Positions 34,537 to 43,623 of a stretch of DNA of 64,000 bases are shown piece by piece (position 1 is the stretch's first letter; each line of letters starts with the position of its first letter). A program made the position numbers and the translations under genes. Source of the stretch: Hyphomicrobiales bacterium (lineage in GTDB: Bacteria > Pseudomonadota > Alphaproteobacteria > Rhizobiales > Rhizobiaceae); contig UCJD01000035.1 of assembly GCA_900472605.1 (NCBI GenBank), positions 695 through 64,694 of the forward strand. The letters run 5' to 3'. The notes below the pieces were generated by a model that was given only the letters and a program-made list of their open reading frames with translations, had not been told where the DNA came from and did not search any database.

Positions 34537-36828
34537 TTATTTGGATGCCGTCACGTTGCCCGGCTTTCGCTGCACCGGCGTATGGGCGGCGGCGGCCTGG
34601 CGCCAGCTGGCAGCGCGCACAAAAGAGGGGATTTGTATGGCCGGCATCGGACGGGCCAGCGCATAGCCCTGCAGGACGTCGCAGCCGAGGTCACCCAGAA
34701 TGCGGGCGTGCTCCATGGTCTCGACGCCTTCGGCGGTCACCAGAATGCTCAACGAGCGTCCGATCTCGATGATCGAGCGAACAAGCTTGCGCTGTTCGGA
34801 TGAGGTCGGCAGCATCCGGATCAGTTCACGGTCGATCTTCAGCGTCTTCGGGCTCAGCCGCAGAAGGCTGACGATCGAGGCATGGCCTGTGCCGAAATCG
34901 TCGATCTCGATGTCGATGCCAAGCCGCCGGAACTGGCGGAGATTGGCGATGACAGCGTCGTCGCAATCATCGAGCGAAATGGATTCCAGGAGCTCAAAGG
35001 CGATGGTTCCAGGCACGATCTTCAGCGCGCGCAGCTTCTTGCCAAGGGTCGGATCGTCAAGTCTCCGGGAGGAGACATTGACCGCAATCTTCGGGATGAT
35101 GATGCCTTCGCTTGCCCAGGCGGCGCGGTCGGCGAGCGCCTGCTCGAGAATGACGCCATCGATGGTCGCGACGACGTTGATGTCCTCTGCGATCTCGAGA
35201 AAGCGATCGGGCGGCAGCAGGCCGTGTTCGCGGTGCTGCCAGCGGGCGAGCGTTTCGACGCCGGTCACGTCGAGCGTGCGGGCATCGAATTGCGGTTGAT
35301 AGAAGGGCACGAATTCGCGCCGCTCGAGGCCGATCAGGATGTCGTCGGCCAACCGCTTGCTGGCGATCACCTGCCGACGGGCGTCCTTGGAGAAGAATTC
35401 GTGGCGGTTCCTGCCGCCGCTCTTGGCGCGATAGAGCGCGATGTCGGCGTTGAGCAGGAGCTGTTTGCCGTCGAGCATCGGGCCGCTGTCGGTGGCGATG
35501 CCGACGCTGGCGCCGAAGCGGCATTCGTGGTGTTCGTAGCGGATCGGACGGCCGAGTTCGCGCACGATGCGCTTGGCCATATTGGAAATCTTCTTCGGCG
35601 TTACATCGAGCGCGCACAGCACGACGAACTCGTCGCCGCCGATGCGGGCAACAAAATCGCCCGGCCGAACGGTTTCGGTGAGCACAGTTGCCGCGTGCTT
35701 CAGCATGGCATCGCCAGCGCGGTGGCCGAGCGTGTCGTTGATCTGCTTGAAGCGGTCGAGGTCGATGTGCAGCACCGCGAGCGTATCGTCGCCGGTGCTT
35801 GTTCTTGTCGCATATTCTTCCAGCTTGCGGTCGAGATAGCGGCGGTTCGGCAGGCCCGTGAGGAAATCGTGGAGCGCCAGGTGTTCGATGCTTTCCTTGG
35901 CCGCCTCGAGTTCGCGGTTGTGGGCCTCGGAGAGGTCCTTTGCCCGTTGAAGCTCGGCGTTGAGCGCCACTTCCTCGGTCACGTCCCAATTGGCGCCGAT
36001 CAGCTTGCGGTGGCCGTTGCCGTCGATGAAGAAGGCGGCCTTGGCGCGGATGACACGCTCGGCGCCGTCGCCGCGAATGATCCTGAATTCGTGCTGGAAG
36101 CCTGACTGACGCTCGATATTCTCAGCCACGGTCGCTTGCACCCGCTCGCGGTCGTCGGGATGGAGCATTTCGGTCCAGACGTCGCGCTGCAAGCCGCGGG
36201 CAGGGTCCTTGATGCCATAGATCCACAACAGGCGCGCGTCCCATTCCACGGCGCCTGTATCGAGATCGGATTCGAACACGCCGATCCCTGAAATGTCTAG
36301 CGCGAGATCGAGCCGCCGCGACATATGCGCCAACCGCTCCTCTGCTTCCTTGCGGGCGGTGATGTCGGTGTCTGTGCCGACGAGGCGGGCAGGGGCGCTG
36401 TTCTCGTCCCACTCGACGCAAGCGCCGCGGCATTCGATCCAGATCCAATGGCCGTCCCTGTGGCGCTCACGATATTCGAAGACCCGGAAATTCGGGTCGC
36501 CGGCGTTCTGCCGGTCGATCGCCTCGATCACGAAGGCGCGGTCATCGGGATGGATCAGCGCGATCCAGGCATCGTAATCGCCATCCGCCTCTTCGTCGGG
36601 TGCCATGCCGCGCATGGTCTTCCATGTCTCGGAATAATAGCGCGTTCCAAGCTTGAGGTTGTGATCCCACACGCCAAGATCGGAGCCAACAAGCGCATAA
36701 TTCCAGCGGCTTTCGCGCTCATTCAACGTGTTGTTCTCACGATCGGAAGCATCCGCGGAAGCGATTCCTTCACCGCTTTTGCTCGAACCAACCGGTTGAT
36801 CAGGCGTCTTCTTGGTCAATGCTCGCAC
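34537..36828 (-). CDS. PAS-PAS-GGDEF-EAL cyclic-di-GMP signalling protein
   Basis: 763 residues, no membrane helix. Two PAS/PAC units (about residues 40-165, ending RLVGTDTDITARKEAEE, and 170-295, ending KLIGANWDVTEEVALNAEL), a coiled-coil linker, a GGDEF domain with intact GGDEF near residue 396, and an EAL domain. In the EAL domain the signature reads ETLAR, keeping the metal-binding Glu, and DIEIDDFGTGHAS and VTAEGVET are intact, so phosphodiesterase activity is plausible. Net direction of the enzyme cannot be told from sequence. Confidence 0.92.
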   Translation of the reverse strand: MRALTKKTPDQPVGSSKSGEGIASADASDRENNTLNERESRWNYALVGSDLGVWDHNLKLGTRYYSETWKTMRGMAPDEEADGDYDAWIALIHPDDRAFVIEAIDRQNAGDPNFRVFEYRERHRDGHWIWIECRGACVEWDENSAPARLVGTDTDITARKEAEERLAHMSRRLDLALDISGIGVFESDLDTGAVEWDARLLWIYGIKDPARGLQRDVWTEMLHPDDRERVQATVAENIERQSGFQHEFRIIRGDGAERVIRAKAAFFIDGNGHRKLIGANWDVTEEVALNAELQRAKDLSEAHNRELEAAKESIEHLALHDFLTGLPNRRYLDRKLEEYATRTSTGDDTLAVLHIDLDRFKQINDTLGHRAGDAMLKHAATVLTETVRPGDFVARIGGDEFVVLCALDVTPKKISNMAKRIVRELGRPIRYEHHECRFGASVGIATDSGPMLDGKQLLLNADIALYRAKSGGRNRHEFFSKDARRQVIASKRLADDILIGLERREFVPFYQPQFDARTLDVTGVETLARWQHREHGLLPPDRFLEIAEDINVVATIDGVILEQALADRAAWASEGIIIPKIAVNVSSRRLDDPTLGKKLRALKIVPGTIAFELLESISLDDCDDAVIANLRQFRRLGIDIEIDDFGTGHASIVSLLRLSPKTLKIDRELIRMLPTSSEQRKLVRSIIEIGRSLSILVTAEGVETMEHARILGDLGCDVLQGYALARPMPAIQIPSFVRAASWRQAAAAHTPVQRKPGNVTASK

Positions 36829-36864
36829 TCGCTCGTCTGGCGTGTGCCAATTTGCTTATATTGA

Positions 36865-36881
36865 ATTAAGTTGGGCTTAAT
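36865..36881. promoter_or_regulatory. inverted repeat upstream of the GGDEF-EAL gene
   Basis: ATTAAG (36865-36870) and CTTAAT (36876-36881) around TTGGG, 37 bases before the GGDEF-EAL start. Possible operator; no matching regulator is known to me. Confidence 0.25.
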
Positions 36882-37046
36882 ATCGGAGCAAACTTATTCC
36901 GCCGTCCAGTGCGCCCAAAGTCGTGCTCTCGGCTTAGTGCTTTCGGCTTGATGCTCGCGGCGATGTCATTTGCAACAGTCTCTGTGCGGCCGCAGAATAC
37001 ATGTTCGGTTTTTTCCGCCCTATATGAAGGCTATGGAGGAAAAGCC

Positions 37047-37136
37047 ATGGCTCAGGATTGGCCAATGTTCATCATGCAGTGCGTCGTGCTCGCCGCGTTC
37101 GCAAGCGTGTTTTTCGTGCGCGGCGAGGGTGACTAG
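37047..37136 (+). CDS. 29-residue single-pass membrane protein
   Basis: The sequence begins MAQDWPMF, continues with one hydrophobic stretch (IMQCVVLAAFASVFFV) and ends in RGEGD. GGAGGA lies six bases before the ATG, an almost ideal ribosome binding site, which is the main reason for calling it. Short N-out/C-in type membrane peptides of this size often associate with larger membrane complexes, but I do not recognise a family. It stands alone between the GGDEF-EAL gene and a convergent hydrolase gene. Confidence 0.55.
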   Translation: MAQDWPMFIMQCVVLAAFASVFFVRGEGD

Positions 37137-37162
37137 TTTGTCCGCGTGGAAATGTGCGCGGC

Positions 37163-37717
37163 TTAGCCCTTCAAGCGGCTGAGGAACTGCGCGAAGACCA
37201 TCGTGCCTTCGGGCCATGGACCGTGACCGGAATCGGCGTTGATGTGGCCGGATTCCCCCGCATCAATCAGCATTGAGCCCCAGCTCGCGGCGATGTCGTC
37301 GGCATGTTCGTAGGCGCCGAACGGGTCGTTGCGGCTGGCGACGGTAATGCTCGGGAACGGCAATGGCTCGCGCGGGTAGGGGCCGAAGGTCATCAGGTGC
37401 TTCGGGCGGATGTCGGGATTGGCGACATCGGGCGGCGCCACCAGGAAGGCGCCCGCGACCTTGTTCTTGAACTGCGGGATCGCGTGCAAAACGGAGGGCA
37501 CGCCAAGAGAGTGGGCGACCAGCACCACCGGGCGGCTGGAGGCGTTGACTTCCTCGGCAATTCTCGCTGCCCAGTCCTCGCGCACGGGCTTCGACCACTC
37601 CGCCTGCTCGACGCGGCGCGCGGTCGTGAGTTTCGCCTCCCAGCGGCTCTGCCAGTGGTCGGGGCCGGAGTTGGTGTAACCGGGGATGATGAGGATATCG
37701 GCGTCTGAAGCTTTCAT
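37163..37717 (-). CDS. RBBP9/YdeN-family serine hydrolase
   Basis: 184 residues, small alpha/beta hydrolase. ILIIPGYTNSGPDHWQSRWE is the family start, the nucleophile elbow is VVLVAHSLGVPSVLHA (Ser in HSLG near residue 69), the acid is in ASRNDPFGAYEHA and the catalytic His in SGHINADSGHGPWPEG. Substrate unknown. The start is taken at ATG 37717; a TTG at 37777 would add 20 residues with no family match. Confidence 0.88.
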   Translation of the reverse strand: MKASDADILIIPGYTNSGPDHWQSRWEAKLTTARRVEQAEWSKPVREDWAARIAEEVNASSRPVVLVAHSLGVPSVLHAIPQFKNKVAGAFLVAPPDVANPDIRPKHLMTFGPYPREPLPFPSITVASRNDPFGAYEHADDIAASWGSMLIDAGESGHINADSGHGPWPEGTMVFAQFLSRLKG

Positions 37718-37869
37718 GGCCGCCGATGTGAGAAGGCGCGGCCGCAAAGTCAAGGGAAAGCAGGACAGCGCCGGCAATTTTTGTTATGGTGAGCCATTGC
37801 CGGTCGCGTTCGATGTCGGCACCGCCGATGCTTTCGCCGCTGGCCTTAATGGCTGAGGAGGAGAAAGCC

Positions 37870-38673
37870 ATGACGGCATTTCACGTCATGTCCGGCGCGG
37901 ACGATGTCTATTCGCGCCCGGTCATCAACAGAATTGGCCTTGCCGACGTCTTCGATGCCATCAGGCTCGGGATGACGGATTTCAGGGAAAAGCCATCGCA
38001 TTACGTGTTCTTGTGCCTGATGTATCCGATCGCGGGCATTTTTCTTGCGGTCGCCACGTCGAGCGCCAACCTGCTGCCGATGATCTTCCCGCTGATCGCG
38101 GGCTTTGCCCTGATCGGCCCTCTGGCGGCGATCGGTCTTTACGAAATCAGCAGACGTCGTGAGGCTGGCATGGACAGCTCCTGGCGGCACGCGATGGAGG
38201 TCACGCGGTCGCCGGCCTTTCCGTCTATCGTCACCGGCGGGCTGATGCTGTTTGCGTTCTTCGTCGTCTGGCTGGTGGCCGCGCAGACGCTCTACATGAA
38301 TGTGCTGAGCGACGTGTTTCCACGATCGATATCCGCCTTCGTCTCAGAAATCTTCGGCACGCCCGAGGGCATGCAGCTGATCATCTGGGGCAACCTGATC
38401 GGATTCGGTTTCGCGCTGATCGTGCTGGCCACGACCGTCGTCACCTTCCCGATCCTGCTCGACCGCGACATCGGCCTGGTTGCCGCCATGGAAACGTCGC
38501 TGCGGGCCACCCTTGCCAATCCGGTGCCGGTCCTGTTCTGGGGTCTGATCGTTGCCGTGTCGCTTGTCGTCGCGACGATCCCGCTCTTCGTCGGGCTGGC
38601 GCTGGTGATGCCGATCCTCGGTCATTCGACATGGCACCTCTATCGCAAGCTGGTGGCGCCGCCGATCGTGTGA
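37870..38673 (+). CDS. DUF2189 integral membrane protein
   Basis: 267 residues, about six membrane helices. The N-terminal soluble part (VINRIGLADVFDAIRLGMTDF then REKPSHYVFLCLMYPIAGIF) and repeated features such as LPMIFPLIAGFALIGPLAAI and GLYEISRRREAG are those of DUF2189 proteins, whose function is unknown. The start at 37870 has AGGAGGAG six bases upstream; ATG 37849 lies inside that site's upstream frame. Confidence 0.85.
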   Translation: MTAFHVMSGADDVYSRPVINRIGLADVFDAIRLGMTDFREKPSHYVFLCLMYPIAGIFLAVATSSANLLPMIFPLIAGFALIGPLAAIGLYEISRRREAGMDSSWRHAMEVTRSPAFPSIVTGGLMLFAFFVVWLVAAQTLYMNVLSDVFPRSISAFVSEIFGTPEGMQLIIWGNLIGFGFALIVLATTVVTFPILLDRDIGLVAAMETSLRATLANPVPVLFWGLIVAVSLVVATIPLFVGLALVMPILGHSTWHLYRKLVAPPIV

Positions 38674-38760
38674 TCGCAACATAGGCAGTTGCCCTGGTTC
38701 ATCGCGGAACTCAAAGCCTTCCTCGGAGTTTGACTGGTGCAAGCTTTGAGGGAGGCAATC

Positions 38761-39261
38761 ATGGCTGACACGCAGCACATCTTCACGCGTTTTTCGGCGA
38801 AGACGTCGGAACTGGCGGGCAAGCCGGCCACATTCGTGCTCGCATTTGTGCTGGTCGTGGTCTGGGCCGCGACCGGGCCTGTCTTCGACTACTCGGAGAC
38901 GTGGCAGCTGGTCATCAACACCGGCACGACGATCATCACATTTCTCATGGTGTTCGTGCTGCAGAACGCGCAGACGCGCGATACGCGCGCCATCCAGGCG
39001 AAGCTCGACGAACTGATCCTGACGAGCCATGCGGAGAACCGGTTCATCGGCATCGAAAACCTCGATGAAGAGGATCTGAAGCACCTCGATCGGCTGGTGG
39101 CCAAGGCGGCAACGGGCGGACAGGCGGAAAAGCAGGCGGTGGCGGATGCCGCATCGAAATCTAGCAAGACAGCCACTGCCGTGCGCAAGAAGATCGATGC
39201 CGCGCGCTCGCAGAAGGACAAACGAAAAGCGGCGCCGCGAAAGGCGCCGCAGAAAAGTTGA
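38761..39261 (+). CDS. low-affinity iron permease family protein (small membrane protein)
   Basis: 166 residues. Two membrane helices (ATFVLAFVLVVVWAATGPVF and NTGTTIITFLMVFVLQNAQT) and the family-typical TRDTRAIQAKLDELIL and IENLDEEDLKHLDRL place it with PF04120 proteins, named after a fungal iron permease; iron transport by the bacterial members is unproven. The C-terminus is lysine- and alanine-rich. It converges on purB with a nine-base gap. Confidence 0.82.
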   Translation: MADTQHIFTRFSAKTSELAGKPATFVLAFVLVVVWAATGPVFDYSETWQLVINTGTTIITFLMVFVLQNAQTRDTRAIQAKLDELILTSHAENRFIGIENLDEEDLKHLDRLVAKAATGGQAEKQAVADAASKSSKTATAVRKKIDAARSQKDKRKAAPRKAPQKS

Positions 39262-39270
39262 TCGTGTCGA

Positions 39271-40578
39271 TCAGCTGTTGCCGAAGACCCGCTTGAAGAT
39301 GGTATCGACGTGCTTGGTGTGATAGCCAAGGTCGAATTTCTCGCGGATGTCTTCTTCCGATAGTGCGGCGCGCACTTCGGCGTCGCCAAGCAGTTCCTCA
39401 AGGAAGTCGGCGCCCTTTTCCCAGACCTTCATGGCGTTGCGCTGCACCAGGCGGTAGCTGTCCTCGCGGGACACGCCGGCCTGGGTGAGCGCCAGCAGAA
39501 CGCGCTGGCTCATCACCAGTCCCTTGAACTGGTTCATGTTGCGCAGCATGTTCTCGGGATAGATCACCAGCTTCTCGACAACACCGGCCAGACGGTTCAG
39601 CGCGAAATCGAGCGTGATCGTCGTGTCTGGGCCGATGGCGCGCTCGACGCTGGAATGGCTGATGTCGCGCTCGTGCCACAGGGCGACATTTTCCATGGCC
39701 GGAACAACCGACATGCGCACCAGGCGGGCAAGCCCCGTCAGGTTTTCGGTCAGAACAGGGTTGCGCTTGTGCGGCATGGCCGACGAGCCCTTCTGGCCGG
39801 GCGAGAAGAACTCTTCGGCTTCGAGCACTTCGGTGCGCTGCATGTGGCGGATTTCGATTGCGACGTTCTCGATCGACGAGGCGATGACGCCGAGCGTGGC
39901 GAAGAACATCGCATGGCGGTCGCGCGGGATGACCTGGGTCGAGATCGGCTCGGCAGCGAGGCCGAGCTGCTCGCAGACATATTCCTCGACGCTCGGGTCG
40001 ATGTTGGCGAAGGTGCCGACGGCGCCAGAGATTGCACCGGTCGCGACTTCGGCGCGGGCGGCGACCAGACGATCGCGGTTGCGCTTCATTTCAGCATAGA
40101 AGCGTGCGAAGGTCAGGCCCATCGTGGTCGGCTCGGCATGGATGCCGTGGCTGCGGCCGATGCGGACGGTGTCCTTGTGCTCGAAGGCGCGGGTCTTCAA
40201 AGCCTGGAGAACGCGGTGCATGTCGGCAAGCAGAAGGTCGGCTGCGCGGACGAGCTGGATGTTGAAGGTGGTGTCCAGCACGTCGGACGACGTCATGCCC
40301 TGGTGGACGAAGCGGCTGTCGGGGCCGATGAATTCGGCCAGGTGCGTCAGGAAGGCGATGACGTCGTGCTTGGTGACGGCTTCGATCTCGTCGATGCGGG
40401 CGACGTTGAATTCGGCGACCGAACCCTTCTCCCAGATGGTGCGCGCGGATTCCTGCGGAATGACGCCGAGATTGGCGAGCGCCGTGCAGGCATGGGCCTC
40501 GATCTCGAACCAGATACGGAACTTGGTTTCGGGCGACCAGATGGCGACCATTTCAGGTCGGGAGTAGCGCGGGATCAT
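39271..40578 (-). CDS. purB: adenylosuccinate lyase
   Basis: 435 residues of the fumarase/aspartase superfamily, acting twice in purine synthesis. Conserved regions are VHQGMTSSDVLDTTFNIQL, GRSHGIHAEPTTMGLTFARF with the catalytic His, and the signature loop SPGQKGSSAMPHKRNPVLTE holding the catalytic Ser. The start MIPRYSRPEM has AGGA upstream; the extension to 40659 is not homologous and overlaps the next gene. Third pur locus on this strand in the window. Confidence 0.96.
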   Translation of the reverse strand: MIPRYSRPEMVAIWSPETKFRIWFEIEAHACTALANLGVIPQESARTIWEKGSVAEFNVARIDEIEAVTKHDVIAFLTHLAEFIGPDSRFVHQGMTSSDVLDTTFNIQLVRAADLLLADMHRVLQALKTRAFEHKDTVRIGRSHGIHAEPTTMGLTFARFYAEMKRNRDRLVAARAEVATGAISGAVGTFANIDPSVEEYVCEQLGLAAEPISTQVIPRDRHAMFFATLGVIASSIENVAIEIRHMQRTEVLEAEEFFSPGQKGSSAMPHKRNPVLTENLTGLARLVRMSVVPAMENVALWHERDISHSSVERAIGPDTTITLDFALNRLAGVVEKLVIYPENMLRNMNQFKGLVMSQRVLLALTQAGVSREDSYRLVQRNAMKVWEKGADFLEELLGDAEVRAALSEEDIREKFDLGYHTKHVDTIFKRVFGNS

Positions 40579-40639
40579 GGCTTCCTGCTTTCTTTCGTAA
40601 GGAATGTTGGCGCCCGTGTAGCAAAGACGCGCGGCAATC

Positions 40640-41137
40640 TCAACGCATGCGTTTCGCAAGCGCGAAACTCGTTGCCAGCAGGCAGACGAGACCGAGGGGG
40701 ACGAAGAGCCGCAGACCGAGGACCATGAACTGGTACACAGAGCTCGCGCCGGTGAAGATGAACTGGAAAAACCAGATCATCGATCCTCCCGGCGCATGCC
40801 AGCGCGAGTAGAAAACCCGATAGTCCATCGCGAAGAGAAATGCCGTCATCAAGATCGTGCAGGCGGAAAGGGCCACGAAAAAGGCGGCGAACCGGGTCTC
40901 GATCCGGCGCTTATGCGCGAAGAAGCGGGCAAGCATGAGCGAGAAGGGCCAGGCAAGCAGGCCGCCCGCAAAATAGAGTAGGGCGAGATCGCCGACGTGG
41001 CTGGTCTCCAGGCCGTTGCGGGCATAGAGCGTGCTCATCGCCGACGCCAGCATCTGGAGACCCCAGAGCGGCGCGCCGATGAGTATGGCGGAGTAGGGCG
41101 CGTAAGAGGCCCGTAGCCGGTCTCCCATCAGCGACAC
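40640..41137 (-). CDS. small integral membrane protein of unknown function
   Basis: 165 residues with four predicted membrane helices (APYSAILIGAPLWGLQMLAS, LALLYFAGGLLAWPFSLMLA, FAAFFVALSACTILMTAFLF, LRLFVPLGLVCLLATSFALA). No known domain. It lies 13 bases after rpe and 61 bases before purB on the same strand. Confidence 0.72.
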   Translation of the reverse strand: MSLMGDRLRASYAPYSAILIGAPLWGLQMLASAMSTLYARNGLETSHVGDLALLYFAGGLLAWPFSLMLARFFAHKRRIETRFAAFFVALSACTILMTAFLFAMDYRVFYSRWHAPGGSMIWFFQFIFTGASSVYQFMVLGLRLFVPLGLVCLLATSFALAKRMR

Positions 41138-41150
41138 GCCGCTCCCGGCA

Positions 41151-41828
41151 TTACTTCGATTGGCCTTCGGCGGCGGTGCGCAGCGCCGAAATGGCCTGCT
41201 TGTAGGCGTCGACCGAGCCGCCCTTGAAAATGGCGGAGCCGGCGACCAGCACGTTGGCGCCCGCCTTGCCGATGACGGGCGCGGTTTCGATCGTCACGCC
41301 GCCGTCGACCTGAAGATCGATCGGGCGGTCACCGATCAGCGACTTGGCGGCGGCGATCTTGTCTGCCATGGCGGGGATGAACTTCTGGCCACCGAAACCG
41401 GGGTTGACCGACATGATGAGGATGAGGTCGATATCATCGAGCACGTTTTCGAAGACGGAAAGCGGCGTTGCCGGATTGAGGGTGACGCCGACCTTCTTGC
41501 CGAGATTGCGCACGGTCTGCAGCGAGCGGTGAAGATGCGGGCCCGCCTCGGCGTGGATGGTGATGCGGTCGCAACCGGCCTTGGCGAAGGCTTCGAGATA
41601 GTCGTCGACGGGCGCGATCATCAGGTGGCAGTCGAATGTAGCGTCGGTGTAGGAGCGCAGCGACTTGATGACATCGGGACCGAAGGAGATGTTGGGGACG
41701 AAGTGACCGTCCATGACGTCGAGGTGAATCCAGTCGGCGCCGGCCGCAGTGACGTCGCGCACCTCCTGGCCGAGCTTGGCAAAGTCGGCGGCCAGAACGG
41801 ATGGCGCGATGCGGATGGGCTGGTTCAT
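41151..41828 (-). CDS. rpe: ribulose-phosphate 3-epimerase
   Basis: 225 residues, TIM barrel. IRIAPSVLAADFAKLGQEV is the N-terminus, WIHLDVMDGHFVPNISFGPD contains metal-binding His and catalytic Asp, CHLMIAPVDDYLEAF and MSVNPGFGGQKFIP carry the next ligands, and DLQVDGGVTIET the second catalytic Asp. Interconverts ribulose 5-phosphate and xylulose 5-phosphate in the pentose phosphate pathway. It sits between the LivK-like gene and a small membrane protein gene. Confidence 0.96.
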   Translation of the reverse strand: MNQPIRIAPSVLAADFAKLGQEVRDVTAAGADWIHLDVMDGHFVPNISFGPDVIKSLRSYTDATFDCHLMIAPVDDYLEAFAKAGCDRITIHAEAGPHLHRSLQTVRNLGKKVGVTLNPATPLSVFENVLDDIDLILIMSVNPGFGGQKFIPAMADKIAAAKSLIGDRPIDLQVDGGVTIETAPVIGKAGANVLVAGSAIFKGGSVDAYKQAISALRTAAEGQSK

Positions 41829-41867
41829 TGTCTCTCTCCGTTGAAGTCGCCTGGGATCAGGCAGGCG

Positions 41868-42950
41868 TTATTGCGCCGGCGCGCTGAAGGGGACGAATGC
41901 CCCCGCGCGCCATTGCATCAGCTGGTATGGGTTTTGCGACAGCTCGTGGCCCGCATCGAAGGTGATCTGGCCGAGCACGGTGTCGAAAGGCATGCCGCCG
42001 AGATGCTGGGCGACCGGCCGCTCGTCGGCTGCTGCCGCCTGCACCGCCTTGATCGCAATCTCGACCGCGGCATAGGCCGGCAAGACGTAGCCTTCCGGCT
42101 CGATGCCGGCGGCGCGCAGCGCGACACCTGCGGGCGACGCGTCGGCAAGGGCGGTGTAATCGGGCAGCGTCACGGCCAGCACGCCATCGGCTAGCGCCAG
42201 AGGCTGGTCGGCAGCGCGCATTCCGTCGCCGCCCATCAATTGCAGCGGGATCTTCTCGGCCTTGCTGTCTCTGGCAATGATGGAGACGTCGCTGCGATCG
42301 CCACCGATGAAGACCTTGGTCGCGCCCGCTCTCTTGAGCCGGCGAACGAGCGCGATCTGCTGCTCCTGGCCGGGGCGGTATGTGTCAGTGAAGACGGGCT
42401 TCAGGCCGTTCTGCTCCAGCGCGTTGCGCACCGCTTCGGTGAGTTCGCGTCCGTGGATCGTGCCATCCTCGACAAGGGCGATGGGGCTGGATGCCCAGTC
42501 GCGCAGGATGACCTCGATGATCCTGGCGGCTTCGGCGCCATCGGCGGGGGCGAGGCGAAAAAGCGGCCAGCCGTTCTTCAGTGCATCCTCCATGAGAATA
42601 CGGGAGCGCACGGAGACGGTAATCGCCGGGATGTTGGCGTCCTTGAGCTTGGGGAGCGCGCCGTCGAGCGTCTGGCTGCAGAGGAAGCCGATGGCGACCT
42701 GGACCTTGGCTGCGATCAGTGCGTCGGCGACGGCGCCGCCGCTATTGTCCTCGCAGGGCTCGTTGACGGTAACGATGGTGTCGCCATCCTGGCGGATCTT
42801 CGCCTCGGCGCCGGCGATGATCTCAGCGCCCAGCGGGGCGAAACTACCCGTCTGCGGAGCGACGACGCCAATCGTCACGCCGGCTGCATGGCATTCCCCG
42901 GCTGCGACAAGCAGCAGCGGAAGAAGACCTAAGCAACGCGAGATAGTCAT
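41868..42950 (-). CDS. periplasmic branched-chain amino acid-type binding protein (LivK-like)
   Basis: 360 residues. Signal peptide ISRCLGLLPLLLVAAGECHA, then a type I periplasmic binding fold: VTIGVVAPQTGSFAPLGAEI, GGAVADALIAAKVQVAIGFL, then the ligand-site strand NIPAITVSVRSR and the hinge region around IEPEGYVLPAYAAVEIAIKA. No permease or ATPase genes of an ABC importer are adjacent, so the partner is encoded elsewhere or it is an orphan sensor. ATG 42950 is used; TTG 42968 is upstream. Confidence 0.82.
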   Translation of the reverse strand: MTISRCLGLLPLLLVAAGECHAAGVTIGVVAPQTGSFAPLGAEIIAGAEAKIRQDGDTIVTVNEPCEDNSGGAVADALIAAKVQVAIGFLCSQTLDGALPKLKDANIPAITVSVRSRILMEDALKNGWPLFRLAPADGAEAARIIEVILRDWASSPIALVEDGTIHGRELTEAVRNALEQNGLKPVFTDTYRPGQEQQIALVRRLKRAGATKVFIGGDRSDVSIIARDSKAEKIPLQLMGGDGMRAADQPLALADGVLAVTLPDYTALADASPAGVALRAAGIEPEGYVLPAYAAVEIAIKAVQAAAADERPVAQHLGGMPFDTVLGQITFDAGHELSQNPYQLMQWRAGAFVPFSAPAQ

Positions 42951-43115
42951 GAAAGATGCACGCCCCAACCGTTTATTCCTGCTCTTTTATCCGTCCGGAA
43001 TGGATCGTCAAAGAAAAACGCGCGGATCGGTCGCTTTTCGGCATCGGTTTGTAGAAAAGATAACCTATGACCGTCATAATGCGACGCGAAATGCGTGTGT
43101 TCTTGGAGTGAAATT

Positions 43116-43610
43116 TTGTTGAGCAAGCAACCGATCGATCCCGGGCTTTACAGGGACGCGATGAGCCGCTTTGGCGGGCATGTTCAGTTGGTGACGACTG
43201 AAGTCGGCGACCAGCGGCGCGGGGTGACGATCACGGCGGCGTGTTCTGTATCGGACAGCCCGGCGACGGTGCTGGTGTGCCTGAACAACAGCAACCCGAA
43301 GAACGAAATCTTCTTCCGCAGCGGCATCTTCGCGCTGAATACGCTGGGTGCGCATCATCAGGCGTTGGCCGACGCGTTTTCCGGGCGCACGAAAATGGAT
43401 GACGGCGATCGCTTCTCCACGGGTCGTTTCGACAAGCTGGCCACCGGCGCGCCGGTGCTGCTAGACGCGCTCGCCTCCTTCGATTGCCGTGTGACGGAGA
43501 TCAAGGAGATGACGACGCACCACATCATCTTCGGTGAAGTCATGGCAGTGCGGTTCGACGAAGCGAAGCCGGCGCTGTTTTACATGAACCGCGACTACTA
43601 TTCTCTCTAG
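43116..43610 (+). CDS. flavin reductase family protein
   Basis: 164 residues. The split-barrel FMN-binding pattern is MSRFGGHVQLVTTEVGDQRR, GVTITAACSVSDSPATVLVC then LNNSNPKNEIFFRSGIFALN, matching the HpaC/RutF-type reductases that give reduced flavin to monooxygenases. The start is a TTG at 43116 with GGAG seven bases upstream; TTG 43119 is adjacent and GTG 43095 is longer. No monooxygenase gene lies beside it. Confidence 0.85.
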   Translation: MLSKQPIDPGLYRDAMSRFGGHVQLVTTEVGDQRRGVTITAACSVSDSPATVLVCLNNSNPKNEIFFRSGIFALNTLGAHHQALADAFSGRTKMDDGDRFSTGRFDKLATGAPVLLDALASFDCRVTEIKEMTTHHIIFGEVMAVRFDEAKPALFYMNRDYYSL

Positions 43611-43623
43611 AGCGGGCTCTCTC

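Noticed and set aside
41868..42950. LivK-like gene as part of a complete amino-acid ABC importer operon
   Set aside because: The neighbours are rpe and a flavin reductase; no permease or ATPase genes are present.
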